DNA of 28,746 nucleotides from an uncultured Clostridia bacterium. GTDB lineage: Bacteria; Bacillota; Clostridia; Lachnospirales; Anaerotignaceae. The stretch is taken from assembly GCA_910583755.1 (NCBI GenBank), contig CAJTZO010000031.1, positions 1-28,746 on the forward strand, given 5' to 3'. The translations under genes and the position numbers were made by a program. The notes beneath the pieces were generated by a model. It made no database searches. It was not told the DNA's origin and was given only the letters and a program-made list of their open reading frames with translations. Below, one piece after another: positions 7,923-15,334 of this stretch. Positions within the stretch are counted from its first letter, which is position 1; the number at the start of each line of letters is the position of its first letter.

Positions 7923-7980
7923 ATCTAAGTATAAATACTAGTGAATTATTATTCAAAATTTTGAATAATAAAAATATTAT

Positions 7981-7998
7981 TGATAGTAAAATGATATT
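7981..7998 (+). other. Candidate integrase arm-site pair at the right end of X
   Basis: TGATAGT and TGATATT start 11 bp apart (7981, 7992) and lie 121 bp left of the core start at 8102. The clear TGGCAAC pair at the right end of Y lies 120 bp left of its core. In AT-rich DNA the sequence match alone is weak; the support is the geometry. Confidence 0.45.
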
Positions 7999-8101
7999 AA
8001 AAAATTTTTAAAAAGAGAATATATGGACAAATGAAAAGAAAAATAGTATAATATGAATAATAAATACCATATAAAATACTACAAATCTAAAAAGGTCTGT
8101 T

Positions 8102-8114
8102 GAGTGGGAATGAT
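8102..8114 (+). repeat. Attachment core att1 (X/Y junction)
   Basis: GAGTGGGAATGAT, repeated exactly at 18050-18062. It reads Glu-Trp-Glu-stop, the conserved C-terminus of GMP synthase (guaA), whose 3' end is a known integration site. The codons upstream do not encode more of GuaA, so this is an internal junction of a tandem array. The rest of 7923-8286 holds arm sites and a terminator, with no gene. Confidence 0.85.
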
Positions 8115-8172
8115 AAGTCAATGAGAACAAATCCAGTATTTATACGGTTTGCAAGCAAATTTATTTAGTGAT

Positions 8173-8190
8173 TGGCAACGAAATGGCAAC
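8173..8190 (+). other. Integrase arm-site pair, left end of Y
   Basis: TGGCAAC at 8173 and again at 8184, 11 bp apart, starting 71 bp right of the core start. The same heptamer pair with the same spacing occurs at the other end of Y (17930). Confidence 0.75.
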
Positions 8191-8231
8191 ATTTCTAAAA
8201 TTACCCACATAATAATTTATTTCAAATTCAT

Positions 8232-8280
8232 AAAACCTTACTGATTTTCAAAAAGAATTGGAAGTCAGTAAGGTTTTTTT
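8232..8280. terminator. Terminator at the left edge of Y
   Basis: AAAACCTTACTGA and TCAGTAAGGTTTTTTT form a long stem with a U-tract. It is placed to stop transcription entering from the attachment site side. The A-rich side could also serve the minus-strand XRE gene ending at 8287. Confidence 0.8.
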
Positions 8281-8286
8281 ATTTTC

Positions 8287-8802
8287 TTACTCGTCACTTT
8301 TGTTATCCAATTCTGATGTAAAAATGTCGCTGATTGCCTGTGATGGAACTTTTGCCCAACGATTGAAGGTATCAAATTTAGGATAGTTGTATCTCCACTG
8401 GTCATACTGTTCTTTTGTAATTTCTCCTTGTTCTAATTTTGCAGATTGTTCCTGCCATGCTTGAAACATCTGAAATAAAGAAATGTCGGATTTATCTAAG
8501 TGTAGACAGATTTCGTCATTGATGGTAGTGATTTTTAAACCATATAAATCCTCTAAAGCAAAAAATGTGTGCAGAAGTCCTATGTAGTTGTCTATATTTG
8601 GAACAGTAAGAGCATTTGGACTGATATCAAATATGTTAGCCATAGATTTTACAAGTTCTTGTTTGGGTATTCGTGCCTCTGCTTCATACTGTGCCATACG
8701 GACATCAGAAGTTTTGCCAAGAAAGCCAAACATTCTACCAAGTTGTTTTTGTGTTAGTTCTTTTTTCTTACGAAAAAATTTAATGCGTTTACCGATTGCC
8801 AT
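8287..8802 (-). CDS. XRE-family repressor of element Y
   Basis: 171 residues, starting behind GGAGGG read on the minus strand. An N-terminal helix-turn-helix spans about residues 5-60 (IKFFRKKKELTQKQLGRMFG ... MAQYEAEARIP). The C-terminal half is of unknown fold and probably for dimerization or sensing. It is divergent from xis/int, the usual place for the regulator that keeps an integrative element quiescent. The palindrome TTTAGTA/TACTAAA over the xis promoter is its likely operator. The Z element has a counterpart with a different C-terminus (18200-18820). Confidence 0.85.
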   Translation of the reverse strand: MAIGKRIKFFRKKKELTQKQLGRMFGFLGKTSDVRMAQYEAEARIPKQELVKSMANIFDISPNALTVPNIDNYIGLLHTFFALEDLYGLKITTINDEICLHLDKSDISLFQMFQAWQEQSAKLEQGEITKEQYDQWRYNYPKFDTFNRWAKVPSQAISDIFTSELDNKSDE

Positions 8803-8907
8803 AATAAGAACCCTCCAAAAAAATATATTATTTTTAGTATAACATAGGGAAAATGAAATAGCAATAAAAATTAAATAAAAAAAGTTAATATATTTCTCTC
8901 TAACTCA

Positions 8908-8951
8908 TTGACTTAAATAAAAAAATTTAGTAATATAAATAATATACTAAA
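8908..8951 (+). promoter_or_regulatory. xis-int promoter of Y with overlapping operator
   Basis: TTGACT (8908-8913), a 17-base spacer and TAATAT (8931-8936). The inverted repeat TTTAGTA (8926-8932) / TACTAAA (8945-8951) overlaps the -10 box. A bound XRE protein there would block the excision genes. Confidence 0.7.
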
Positions 8952-8983
8952 CTATTTTATTTAATATATAAGGGGGAGAAACT

Positions 8984-9166
8984 ATGGAAAATAGAAACTT
9001 TATGACAGTCGATGAAGTGGCAAAAGAATTGAAAGTGTCAAAATCCTATGCTTATAAAATTGTAAAACAACTAAATGAAGAATTAAATAAACTAGGCTAT
9101 TTGACATTTTCGGGTAGAGTGAATGCAAACTATTTTTATAAAAAAGTTTGTTACACAGAGCAGTAG
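8984..9166 (+). CDS. Excisionase-like small HTH protein
   Basis: 60 residues, ATG behind AGGGGGAG. A helix-turn-helix of the MerR/excisionase type (MTVDEVAKELKVSKSYAYKI) is followed by a basic tail. It sits directly before the integrase with 29 bases between stop and start, the usual xis position. Excisionases bend attachment-site DNA and steer the integrase toward excision. The Z counterpart (18989-19177) has the same length and layout. Confidence 0.8.
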   Translation: MENRNFMTVDEVAKELKVSKSYAYKIVKQLNEELNKLGYLTFSGRVNANYFYKKVCYTEQ

Positions 9167-9195
9167 CCAAATGTAAAGCGAAAGGAGTTGACAAT

Positions 9196-10257
9196 ATGGC
9201 TGTATACAAAGACGGTAACAAGTGGAGGGTAATTTATCGCTATACGAATTGGAAGGGGGAGAAAAAGCAAACACAAAAGCGAGGTTTTGCAACAAAAAAA
9301 GATGCTCAAGCGTGGGAAAGAGAAATTATGCTAAAACAGCAAACAAAGTTAGATATGACTTTTGCAAGTTTTTTTGAAATTTACGAACAGGACAAGAAAA
9401 AAAGATTAAAAGAAAACACTTGGGAATCCAAAAGCCATATCATTCGTACAAAAATATTACCTTATTTTGGTGATAGAAAAATTGCAGAAATTGAAGCAAA
9501 AGACGTGATTGCTTGGCAAAACAAGCTGATGGCAGAAGAAAAGTATTCTCCAACTTATTTGCAAACGATACATAGTCAATTGAGTGCGATATTCAACCAT
9601 GCAGTACGCTTTTACCATTTATCTTATAATCCTGCACAAAGGGCAGGAACGATTGGAAATGAAGAACACAAAGAGATGTTGTTTTGGACAAAAGAGGAGT
9701 ACATCAAATTTTCTGACGCAATTATGGATAAACCACTTTCATTTTATGCTTTTGAGCTACTTTATTGGTGTGGCATCCGAGTGGGTGAGTTATTGGCACT
9801 GACACCAGCAGATTTTGATTTTGAGAAAAAAACATTGACAATTAACAAGTCTTATCAGCGATTAAAAGGCAGAGATTTAATAACCAGTCCAAAAACTGTA
9901 AAAAGTAACAGAACAATAAAAATGCCTCAATTCCTTTGTGATGAGGTGCAAGAATACATTACTATGCTGTATGAAATAAAAGACAATGAAAGGTTGTTTC
10001 CCGTCACAAAATCATATTTACATCACGAAATGGATAGGGGAGCAAAGGCAGCAGGTGTAAAACGTATCAGAATACATGATATTCGTCATTCTTCAATTAG
10101 TCTTTTGATAGAAATGGGATTTTCAGCACTTGCCATAGCTGATAGGGTTGGACATGAAAGTATTGACATCACATATCGCTATGCTCATCTGTTTCCAAAC
10201 AAGCAAACAGAAATGGCAGAAAAATTAAATTTGGAAGGAGGAGAACGTTTTGAATAA
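9196..10257 (+). CDS. int: Tyrosine recombinase (integrase) of element Y
   Basis: 353 residues from the ATG behind AAAGGAG (9181-9187). A basic N-terminal arm-binding domain (about 1-55: WRVIYRYTNWKGEKKQTQKR) of the Tn916/phage type, a SAM-like core-binding domain (about 60-160), and a catalytic domain with Arg195 (GIRVGEL), His294 and Arg297 (HDIRH), His320 (VGHES) and nucleophile Tyr329 (TYRYAHL). All key residues are present. It recombines the guaA 3'-end core. The arm-binding domain should recognise the TGGCAAC pairs at both ends of Y. Its stop overlaps the next gene, so xis-int-MobC-like-repA form one transcript. Confidence 0.95.
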   Translation: MAVYKDGNKWRVIYRYTNWKGEKKQTQKRGFATKKDAQAWEREIMLKQQTKLDMTFASFFEIYEQDKKKRLKENTWESKSHIIRTKILPYFGDRKIAEIEAKDVIAWQNKLMAEEKYSPTYLQTIHSQLSAIFNHAVRFYHLSYNPAQRAGTIGNEEHKEMLFWTKEEYIKFSDAIMDKPLSFYAFELLYWCGIRVGELLALTPADFDFEKKTLTINKSYQRLKGRDLITSPKTVKSNRTIKMPQFLCDEVQEYITMLYEIKDNERLFPVTKSYLHHEMDRGAKAAGVKRIRIHDIRHSSISLLIEMGFSALAIADRVGHESIDITYRYAHLFPNKQTEMAEKLNLEGGERFE

Positions 10258-10573
10258 AAATTTAGACAAACAAGGCAGATGGCGAAATAAGACAGTTTCA
10301 TTCAGAATGTCAAATGAAGAAGTAAAGTTATTAGATAACCTAGTTTCACTATCTGGATTAACAAAACAAGATTATATTATTAAAAGATTGCTTTGTAAAG
10401 ATGTTGTAGTAGTAGGCAATACGAGAGTATATAAGGCTCTAAAGAATCATATGGAGCAAATTTTTACAGAACTAAAAAGATTATCAACTATTCAAGAAAT
10501 TGATGATGTGACAACATCAACAATTCAATTTATAGGTCAAATTTTAAGAGATATAAAGGAGGAAAACCAATGA
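10250..10573 (+). CDS. MobC-like ribbon-helix-helix mobilization protein
   Basis: 107 residues from a TTG start (10250) behind a strong AAGGAGGAG, overlapping the integrase stop by 8 bases. The N-terminus NKTVSFRMSNEEVKLLDNLV has the pattern of ribbon-helix-helix MobC-type accessory proteins, which help a relaxase load at oriT. The C-terminal half is helical. Z has a counterpart in the same place (20253-20603). Y has no relaxase in the window, so if this acts in transfer it must work with one supplied in trans; a role in replication or segregation is the alternative. Confidence 0.65.
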   Translation: MNKNLDKQGRWRNKTVSFRMSNEEVKLLDNLVSLSGLTKQDYIIKRLLCKDVVVVGNTRVYKALKNHMEQIFTELKRLSTIQEIDDVTTSTIQFIGQILRDIKEENQ

Positions 10574-11685
10574 GTAAAGAAAAAAAGATTGTTCCTATCA
10601 CATCTGCTGCAACAGACAAGGAACAATCAACAACGATTAACAAAAGTATAGCAGAAAATCAGAAAAAAAGCAATTTACAAGCCACAGAAAATTTTAAAAA
10701 TTTTGAACAGGGGGTGTTGGAAACGATTACGATGGAAGAATTGTATGACACAGTTTATCCGCCAAAAACTGCTGTCGTTGAAAAATTGATTTATAATGGT
10801 ACATATCTCTTTGTTGGTGCTCCTAAAATTGGAAAATCGTTTTTGATGGCACAATTAGGCTATCATGTGAGTATGGGGTTGCCTTTGTGGGGTTATCAAG
10901 TAAATCAAGGAAGTGTTTTGTATTTAGCATTAGAGGACGATTTCAGTAGAATACAGAAAAGACTGTCAAGAATGTTTGGTATGGAAAGCACATCGAAATT
11001 TTACTTTGCTACAAAATCGAAAGCATTAAATGAAGGATTAGAGGAGCAACTTACTCATTTTGTCAAAGAACATCCAGACACAAAGTTGATTATGATTGAC
11101 ACACTACAAAAAGTAAGAGAAATCAATGGTGACAGATATAATTACTCCAATGATTATGATATTGTGATGAAGTTAAAACAATTTAGTGAAAAACACAACA
11201 TTTGTATACTCATTGTTCATCATACCAGAAAACTGCAATCAGAAGACTGCTTTGATATGATTTCTGGCACGAATGGTTTACTAGGTGCCGCCGATGGGGC
11301 ATTCATACTTCAAAAGACAAAACGAATTGATAACAAGGGAATACTTGACATCGTTGGACGTGACCAACAAGACCAAAAAATATATTTAGAATTTGATAGA
11401 GAAAAATGTCTGTGGAAATTCATCAAAATGGAAACAGAATTGTGTAAAGAACCACTTGACCCAGTAGTAAAAATGGTTGGAGAAATGGTAACAAAAAATA
11501 AATCAGATTGGATTGGTAGTGCTTCAGAATTAGCTGCATTATTGCCAAAAGAAATATCTCCTAATGCACTAACAAGACGATTAAATGTTAATGCAGAAAG
11601 ATTATTGGAAGAATTTAATATTTATTATGAAAGTAGTCGAAATAGGACAGGTAGACAAATTAAATTGACATTGATGAAAAAATGA
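10570..11685 (+). CDS. RepA-type RecA-fold ATPase/helicase, replication initiator
   Basis: 371 residues, ATG overlapping the preceding TGA (ATGA) with AGGAGG upstream. A Lys/Thr-rich lead of ~50 residues precedes an AAA_25/RepA-like domain: Walker A GAPKIGKS (83-90), the LALEDD motif (about 120), Walker B LIMIDT (D177) and IVHHTRK. The C-terminal part (about 300-371) looks like a small winged-helix DNA-binding domain (SASELAALLPKEISPNALTR). Family members are replicative helicases of plasmids and integrative elements. The inverted iterons directly downstream (11690-12122) are the expected origin. Confidence 0.85.
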   Translation: MSKEKKIVPITSAATDKEQSTTINKSIAENQKKSNLQATENFKNFEQGVLETITMEELYDTVYPPKTAVVEKLIYNGTYLFVGAPKIGKSFLMAQLGYHVSMGLPLWGYQVNQGSVLYLALEDDFSRIQKRLSRMFGMESTSKFYFATKSKALNEGLEEQLTHFVKEHPDTKLIMIDTLQKVREINGDRYNYSNDYDIVMKLKQFSEKHNICILIVHHTRKLQSEDCFDMISGTNGLLGAADGAFILQKTKRIDNKGILDIVGRDQQDQKIYLEFDREKCLWKFIKMETELCKEPLDPVVKMVGEMVTKNKSDWIGSASELAALLPKEISPNALTRRLNVNAERLLEEFNIYYESSRNRTGRQIKLTLMKK

Positions 11686-11744
11686 AATGTGTGACAATAT
11701 TTTTCTTGAATATCGTCACACAAAAATAAAAATATCAAGCAGCT

Positions 11745-11780
11745 AAAAATGTTGAATTTACAAGGCTTTTAAAGCATATA
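11745..11780 (+). repeat. Origin-associated motif, copy Y-a
   Basis: AAAAATGTTGAATTTACAAG followed by GCTTTTAAAGCATATA, between iteron pairs 1 and 2. Related to the motifs at 172, 250, 12034, 12503, 12581 and, inverted, 22729 and 22831. Confidence 0.55.
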
Positions 11781-12033
11781 GAAAGTAAAAAAATCATAAG
11801 TGTGACGATGTGACGGTATTTTAGACAGCAGAGAGTAAATAAAAAATATCGTCACAAATGTCTTGAAAAGATAGATTTGATTTTGATAGAAGCCTTGATT
11901 TTACTGGGTTTTATAGTAATTTACCTGAAAAATAAAAAAATGATAATGTGACGATATTCTAAAAAATAGCAGATATATAAAAATATCGTCAACATCGTCA
12001 CAGGTACAGAAAATATAAAATGAAACAACATAG

Positions 12034-12065
12034 AAACATTGATTTTACAGCATTTTTTGAATGTA
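12034..12065 (+). repeat. Origin-associated motif, copy Y-b
   Basis: AAACATTGATTTTACAGCAT followed by TTTTTGAATGTA, between iteron pairs 3 and 4. Closest to the inverted copy in the Z origin at 22729 (TGCTGTAAAATCAACATTTT). Confidence 0.5.
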
Positions 12066-12147
12066 GATTTTGAAAAAAAGCGTGACGATATTTTAAAATT
12101 TAACAAACAAAATATCGTCACAAAATTAAAAAATAGAGGTGTAAAAT

Positions 12148-12381
12148 ATGAAACAAGTACAAATTAGTGAGGATTTATTTCTATCGCTGATTAAATACCA
12201 TATTTTGGAATGTCATAATGATGAGGAAAAAATTGTAAAAATGCTAAAGGAAAAATATGACAGCATAGTCAAACGAAATCTGTATACAAAATATAAGACT
12301 GCTCCAACAGAAGAAGAAAAAGAAAAGGCTAGACAAGAGTATTTAGATAGAAAAGGAATTCACTCCAGTTTTCGATGGTAG
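12148..12381 (+). CDS. Small conserved mobile-element protein, 77 aa
   Basis: ATG behind AGAGGTG. A helical, highly charged protein: MKQVQISEDLFLSLIKYHIL at the start, KTAPTEEEKEKARQEYLD in the second half, ending in HSSFRW. I recall similar short proteins in Clostridia mobile elements, where they carry uninformative names; no function is known to me. The last 15 residues are also encoded at the left edge of the window in element X, so the gene belongs to the shared backbone. A strong terminator follows (12402-12430). Confidence 0.8.
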   Translation: MKQVQISEDLFLSLIKYHILECHNDEEKIVKMLKEKYDSIVKRNLYTKYKTAPTEEEKEKARQEYLDRKGIHSSFRW

Positions 12382-12401
12382 AGTTTTCCTTGTTTACTAT
12401 T

Positions 12402-12430
12402 AACAGAAACGTGTCACGTTTCTGTTTTTT
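12402..12430 (+). terminator. Rho-independent terminator
   Basis: AACAGAAACGTG-T-CACGTTTCTG then TTTTTT, following the 77-aa gene. The stem matches copy 71-99 in X with one base changed in the loop. Confidence 0.85.
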
Positions 12431-12502
12431 AGTTGATAAGAGGAATTGCCTTTTTAAACACAAAAAGTAGTGATTTGAAACAGATGTATATTACTGGCGT
12501 CC

Positions 12503-12531
12503 AAAAATGTTGTATGTACAACGTTTTTAGA
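12503..12531 (+). repeat. Origin-associated motif, backbone copy 2-a
   Basis: Y counterpart of 172-200, with GTTGTATGTACAAC in the middle, a slightly better palindrome than in X. Confidence 0.55.
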
Positions 12532-12580
12532 AATAAGTATAAATAGAAGTATATAAAGTCAATAAAATAAAAACAGCCTT

Positions 12581-12609
12581 CAAAAGTGTTGTATCTACAA
12601 CGCTCTGAA
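12581..12609 (+). repeat. Origin-associated motif, backbone copy 2-b
   Basis: Y counterpart of 250-280: AAAAGTGTTGTATCTACAAC followed by GCTCTGAAA. Confidence 0.5.
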
Positions 12610-12643
12610 AACAAATATAAGGTATTCATATTATTTTATAAAT

Positions 12644-12691
12644 TATAGGGGGTATATATAATGTATGTATATATTATATATAGGGGGGTAG
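12644..12691. other. Paired G-runs flanking an AT-rich dyad, copy 2
   Basis: Same layout as 313-361: TATAGGGGGTA, AT-rich self-complementary core, TATAGGGGGGTAG. Both G-runs are unchanged although the core is two bases shorter, which suggests the G-runs matter. Confidence 0.4.
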
Positions 12692-12993
12692 TATTGTTTT
12701 ATCAATAATTTTCTTTCTTAGTAGCAAAAAAAATGGAAATAATTTTTCTTTTCAGCTATTGAGAAAGAATTTTTTTGCAAAATTTATATGAAAATAGTTT
12801 TATTTTTTAATAGTAATTCTTATTGATAATACATAAAAAAGGAACAAAGAAATTTTATATTTTAGGCTACTAAGAGGAAATTTTTTTTGTAAAACTTTTA
12901 AGAAAGTAAGGAATTTTTTACTTAAAAATTTTATTGAAAATGCTTTTATTTTTTGTAGTAAAATTTATATATAGTGCAACAAAAATGATATTC

Positions 12994-13117
12994 CAAAAAA
13001 AGGAAAAGCCACGCCGAAGGCGTTTTGCAAATTTCAAAAAAATTTGCATTTGGGGTTTGGGGGAACACCAACAAGCGAGGAAAGGGATATCCCTTTCCCC
13101 TGCTTGCAATCATTGCA
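12994..13117. other. GC-rich multi-hairpin cassette, copy Y
   Basis: Second copy of 630-753. The palindrome GGAAAGGGATATCCCTTTCC (13079-13098), the GCAAATTT/AAATTTGC hairpin, CGCC-GAA-GGCG and TGCAAT-C-ATTGCA are all kept; only the GGGG/CCCC hairpin is broken. Better conserved than the DNA on either side. Confidence 0.65.
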
Positions 13118-13242
13118 AAAATGCTTTTGTATACAATTTTTTATGACTTCCAGTTATTTACTAATTTATCTATGTAATTAAAAAAATAATTTATTTTTAA
13201 CTAAAATAAAAAATGCTTTATTTCGTTTTTTAAAACTTTATA

Positions 13243-13315
13243 TTGACAAAATATTTCAAATAAAGTACAATTAGTATAATTATACTAGTAAAAAAATACT
13301 GAGTATAATAATACT
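13243..13315 (+). promoter_or_regulatory. Promoter and BlaI-type operators of the Y module
   Basis: TTGACA (13243-13248), a 17-base spacer, TACAAT (13266-13271). Two palindromes follow: AGTATAATTATACT (13273-13286, perfect) and AGTATAATAATACT (13302-13315, one mismatch), 29 bp apart. The first covers the likely transcript start. Such paired short palindromes are typical for BlaI/MecI dimers. Confidence 0.75.
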
Positions 13316-13331
13316 AAAAAGGAGTTTGTAA

Positions 13332-13715
13332 ATGGGAGAAATAAAAAAAGTGACAGAAGCAGAATACAAAGTATTAGAAGTATTATGGGAATCAAGTGAA
13401 ATGATGACAGTCAATCAGATTATGGAGGAGTTGAGAAAAAAAGGAACAATTTGGGCAAACAGGACAATATTAGTATTTTTGAATAATTTAGAAAAAAAAG
13501 AAGCTGTTAGTAAGCAGAAACAAAAAATCACGTATTATTATTATCCTATCATAGCAAAAAAAGATTTTGTAAAGAAAGAATCCAAAAATTTTTTAAAAAA
13601 ATATTTTTCAGGTTCTTTGAAAGGGTTTCTATCTACATTTACAAGTGATAGGGATTCCATTACAGAACAAGAATGGAAAGAATTACAGGATTGGATAGAT
13701 CATTTTGATAAATAA
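13332..13715 (+). CDS. BlaI/MecI/CopY-family transcriptional repressor
   Basis: 127 residues, ATG behind AAGGAG. Winged-helix N-terminus with VTEAEYKVLEVLWESSEMMT and then WANRTILVFLNNLEKKEAVS, followed by the dimerization tail. It is a paralogue of the X repressor (957-1343) with the same C-terminal FLKKYFSGSLKGFL pattern. Its stop overlaps the start of the BlaR1-like gene by 11 bases. By family behaviour it represses its own promoter (palindromes at 13273 and 13302) and is cleaved or released when the membrane protease senses a signal. The secreted genes downstream are the probable output. Confidence 0.9.
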   Translation: MGEIKKVTEAEYKVLEVLWESSEMMTVNQIMEELRKKGTIWANRTILVFLNNLEKKEAVSKQKQKITYYYYPIIAKKDFVKKESKNFLKKYFSGSLKGFLSTFTSDRDSITEQEWKELQDWIDHFDK

Positions 13716-15123
13716 TTTATTGATTTGTACTTTACAGCTTTCTATTGCAGGAAGTGTCACTTGTTGTATATTTTTATTAGTAAAATCATGGATATGCTGT
13801 TATACAGCAGCAAATTTTGTGGTAAAGGTTTATACTTTTGTATTACTTTCTTTTATCATTCCAATATTTTATTTTTTTATGGTATATGATAATAGCTATA
13901 AGATATTTTCACAAGGATACAGTTTGATTATGGTAGAAAAAAATTCTGCAGGAAATTCTTTTTATCATATTTTGAAAGATACATTATTTATCAATATAAT
14001 TCAAATTTTATGGTTAATAGGTATATTTTTTTACTTATTTTATGCATTCTATCGTTTTTTTAAATTAAAAAGAGAATTAAAATATCATTCTTTTTCTATT
14101 TATGGCATTACAGAATGGCAACAGACACTAAATGAAATTTGTGAAAAAGAAAATATAAAAAAAATTTCTTTGCTTGCAACAACATATTTTTCTCAACCTT
14201 GTACAACAGGTATTTTTCAAAATACTATATTGATTCCTGCTGTAATGTTAAATCAATGTAACATAGAAGAAATTAGAATGATATTACAGCATGAAGTTCA
14301 GCATAATAAAAGAAAAGATGTACCATTAAAAACAATAATTGAATTATTAAATTGTATTAATTGGTTTAATCCATTATTTTATATGATAAAAAATGAGTTA
14401 TATCATTGGACAGAATTGGCATGTGATGAAGAAATGCTTTTTCATTGTTCTCAAGAGCAAAAAAAGGCATATGCAAGTGTATTATTACATTTTTCAAAAG
14501 AAGAAAGTATATCAAAAAATCTATGGGATATTGCAGGTTTTGGAGAAAATGGTGTAAAACTATTAAATAGGAGAGTGAAAGCAATTATGGAAAAAAAGAA
14601 TAATAAAGTTATTTATAAAGTTTTAACAATGGGATTTTTGACATTTGCTGTTGCAAGTGGAACTAAAGTAGCAAAGGCAGCAGATACAACACTAGTTAAT
14701 TTATTTTCAAAGCAAGCAGAAATTGTATACGAAGATGAAATAACTATACTTGATGATAAAGAGTTAGAGGAATTTCAAGACTACTATTTTTCTGACCATT
14801 ACATAAACTTTGATGATACAGAGTTATTACAAAAAATAGAAAATGGTGAAACTATTCAATTTTCATTTACACCAGAACAAAATGTAATATATAAGCTAAT
14901 ATCACCAGATGATACGATTGAAATATTGCAAAATAGTACAAATACAGCAATAGAACCAAAACATCTTCATACTTGGAAAAATAAAAATGTTTCAGAACAT
15001 AAAAAGTATTCAGATGGTTCTTGTAAAACCACTATATATGCAGCAAAATATTGTGCTGACTGCGGTTCTATAGTAAAAGGGGATGTTCTTGATGAAGTAA
15101 CTCATAAGGTATGTCCACATTAA
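13705..15123 (+). CDS. BlaR1-like M56 membrane metalloprotease with a Cys/His-rich sensor tail
   Basis: 472 residues from a TTG start inside the end of the repressor gene. Several N-terminal membrane segments; the M56 zinc motif HEVQH (196-200); WFNPLFY; ACDEE (239-243); then a membrane segment near residues 310-325 (TMGFLTFAVASG) leading to an outside region of ~150 residues. BlaR1 and MecR1 carry a penicillin-binding domain here; this protein has no SxxK/SxN motifs and is too short for it. It ends in a compact domain with HLHTW, SDGSC, CADCG and a final HKVCPH, shared with the X protein (SDGSC, CTECG, KPCIH). Four Cys plus His suggest metal binding or disulfides, so the signal is probably not a beta-lactam. 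It should relay that signal by proteolysis to the partner BlaI-type repressor. Confidence 0.85.
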   Translation: MINNLLICTLQLSIAGSVTCCIFLLVKSWICCYTAANFVVKVYTFVLLSFIIPIFYFFMVYDNSYKIFSQGYSLIMVEKNSAGNSFYHILKDTLFINIIQILWLIGIFFYLFYAFYRFFKLKRELKYHSFSIYGITEWQQTLNEICEKENIKKISLLATTYFSQPCTTGIFQNTILIPAVMLNQCNIEEIRMILQHEVQHNKRKDVPLKTIIELLNCINWFNPLFYMIKNELYHWTELACDEEMLFHCSQEQKKAYASVLLHFSKEESISKNLWDIAGFGENGVKLLNRRVKAIMEKKNNKVIYKVLTMGFLTFAVASGTKVAKAADTTLVNLFSKQAEIVYEDEITILDDKELEEFQDYYFSDHYINFDDTELLQKIENGETIQFSFTPEQNVIYKLISPDDTIEILQNSTNTAIEPKHLHTWKNKNVSEHKKYSDGSCKTTIYAAKYCADCGSIVKGDVLDEVTHKVCPH

Positions 15124-15183
15124 AGTGTATATCATCTAAGAAATTAGTTTTGATATAAAATTCATTAGAAAGGGGAATGTAAA

Positions 15184-15204
15184 ATGCGGTGAAGAGGTGG
15201 ATAA
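15184..15204 (+). promoter_or_regulatory. Conserved leader, copy Y (MR-stop-RGG)
   Basis: GAAAGGGG, then ATG CGG TGA AGA GGT GGA TAA, in the same place as 2781-2801 in X. The TGG of X is TGA here. Conservation of the surrounding bases in otherwise different gaps suggests a regulatory RNA or short leader frame. The rest of the gap holds TATAC-rich repeats (around 15240-15300) that may bind the BlaI-type repressor. Confidence 0.35.
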
Positions 15205-15334
15205 ATATATAAAAAATGTTTAAAAAAAAGAGTTCAACAAGTATACTAAGAATTCTATTTTTTATTAAAATATTAAGTTTTAGTATATAGGTATACCAAA
15301 TTACAGTTATATTTTTAAAAATTGGAGGAAAAAA

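Larger units (their letters stand above)
1..8114 (+). mobile_element. Element X: right-hand part of a guaA-type integrative element
   Basis: The left part, where integrase and replication genes are expected, lies outside the window. The visible part starts in the last codons of the small gene that is complete in element Y at 12148-12381. It continues through a backbone segment nearly identical to Y 12333-13135, then cargo: blaI-like, broken blaR1-like, secreted protein, two unknown proteins and pAgo. It ends at the 13-bp core at 8102-8114. An 11-bp-spaced repeat pair at 7981 lies 121 bp left of the core start, against 120 bp for the pair at the right end of Y. The boundary is inferred from the core repeats and gene order. 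Confidence 0.75.
11690..12122. other. Replication origin of Y: four pairs of inverted iterons
   Basis: The element TGTGACGATATT faces AATATCGTCACA in four pairs: 11690-11720, 11801-11856, 11947-12002 and 12081-12122. Loop lengths vary. Pair 2 starts with a doubled half-site (GTGACGATGTGACGGTATT) and pair 3 ends with the mirror image (AATATCGTCAACATCGTCAC), giving a roughly symmetric array. Two further copies of a ~30-bp motif (11745, 12034) sit between the pairs. There is no gene in 11686-12147. Being directly after repA supports an origin and Rep-binding role. Confidence 0.8.
12333..13135. repeat. Backbone direct repeat, copy 2 (pairs with 1-775)
   Basis: Begins in the last codons of the 77-aa gene and runs through the terminator, two origin-like motifs, G-run/AT-dyad and hairpin cassette, ending before the blaI-like promoter at 13243. 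Copy 2 differs by scattered substitutions, a missing TA step in the AT-dyad and extra bases around 12880-12930. In this copy the GGGG-TCG-CCCC hairpin is lost (GGGGGAACACC). No gene is supported in 12382-13331. Confidence 0.9.

Noticed and set aside
8102..8114. tRNA-gene attachment site
   Set aside because: No tRNA cloverleaf can be formed around either core; the Glu-Trp-Glu-stop reading of guaA explains the sequence.
11690..12122. CRISPR-like array
   Set aside because: Repeats are short, face each other in pairs with uneven spacing, and no cas gene is near; an iteron origin fits better.
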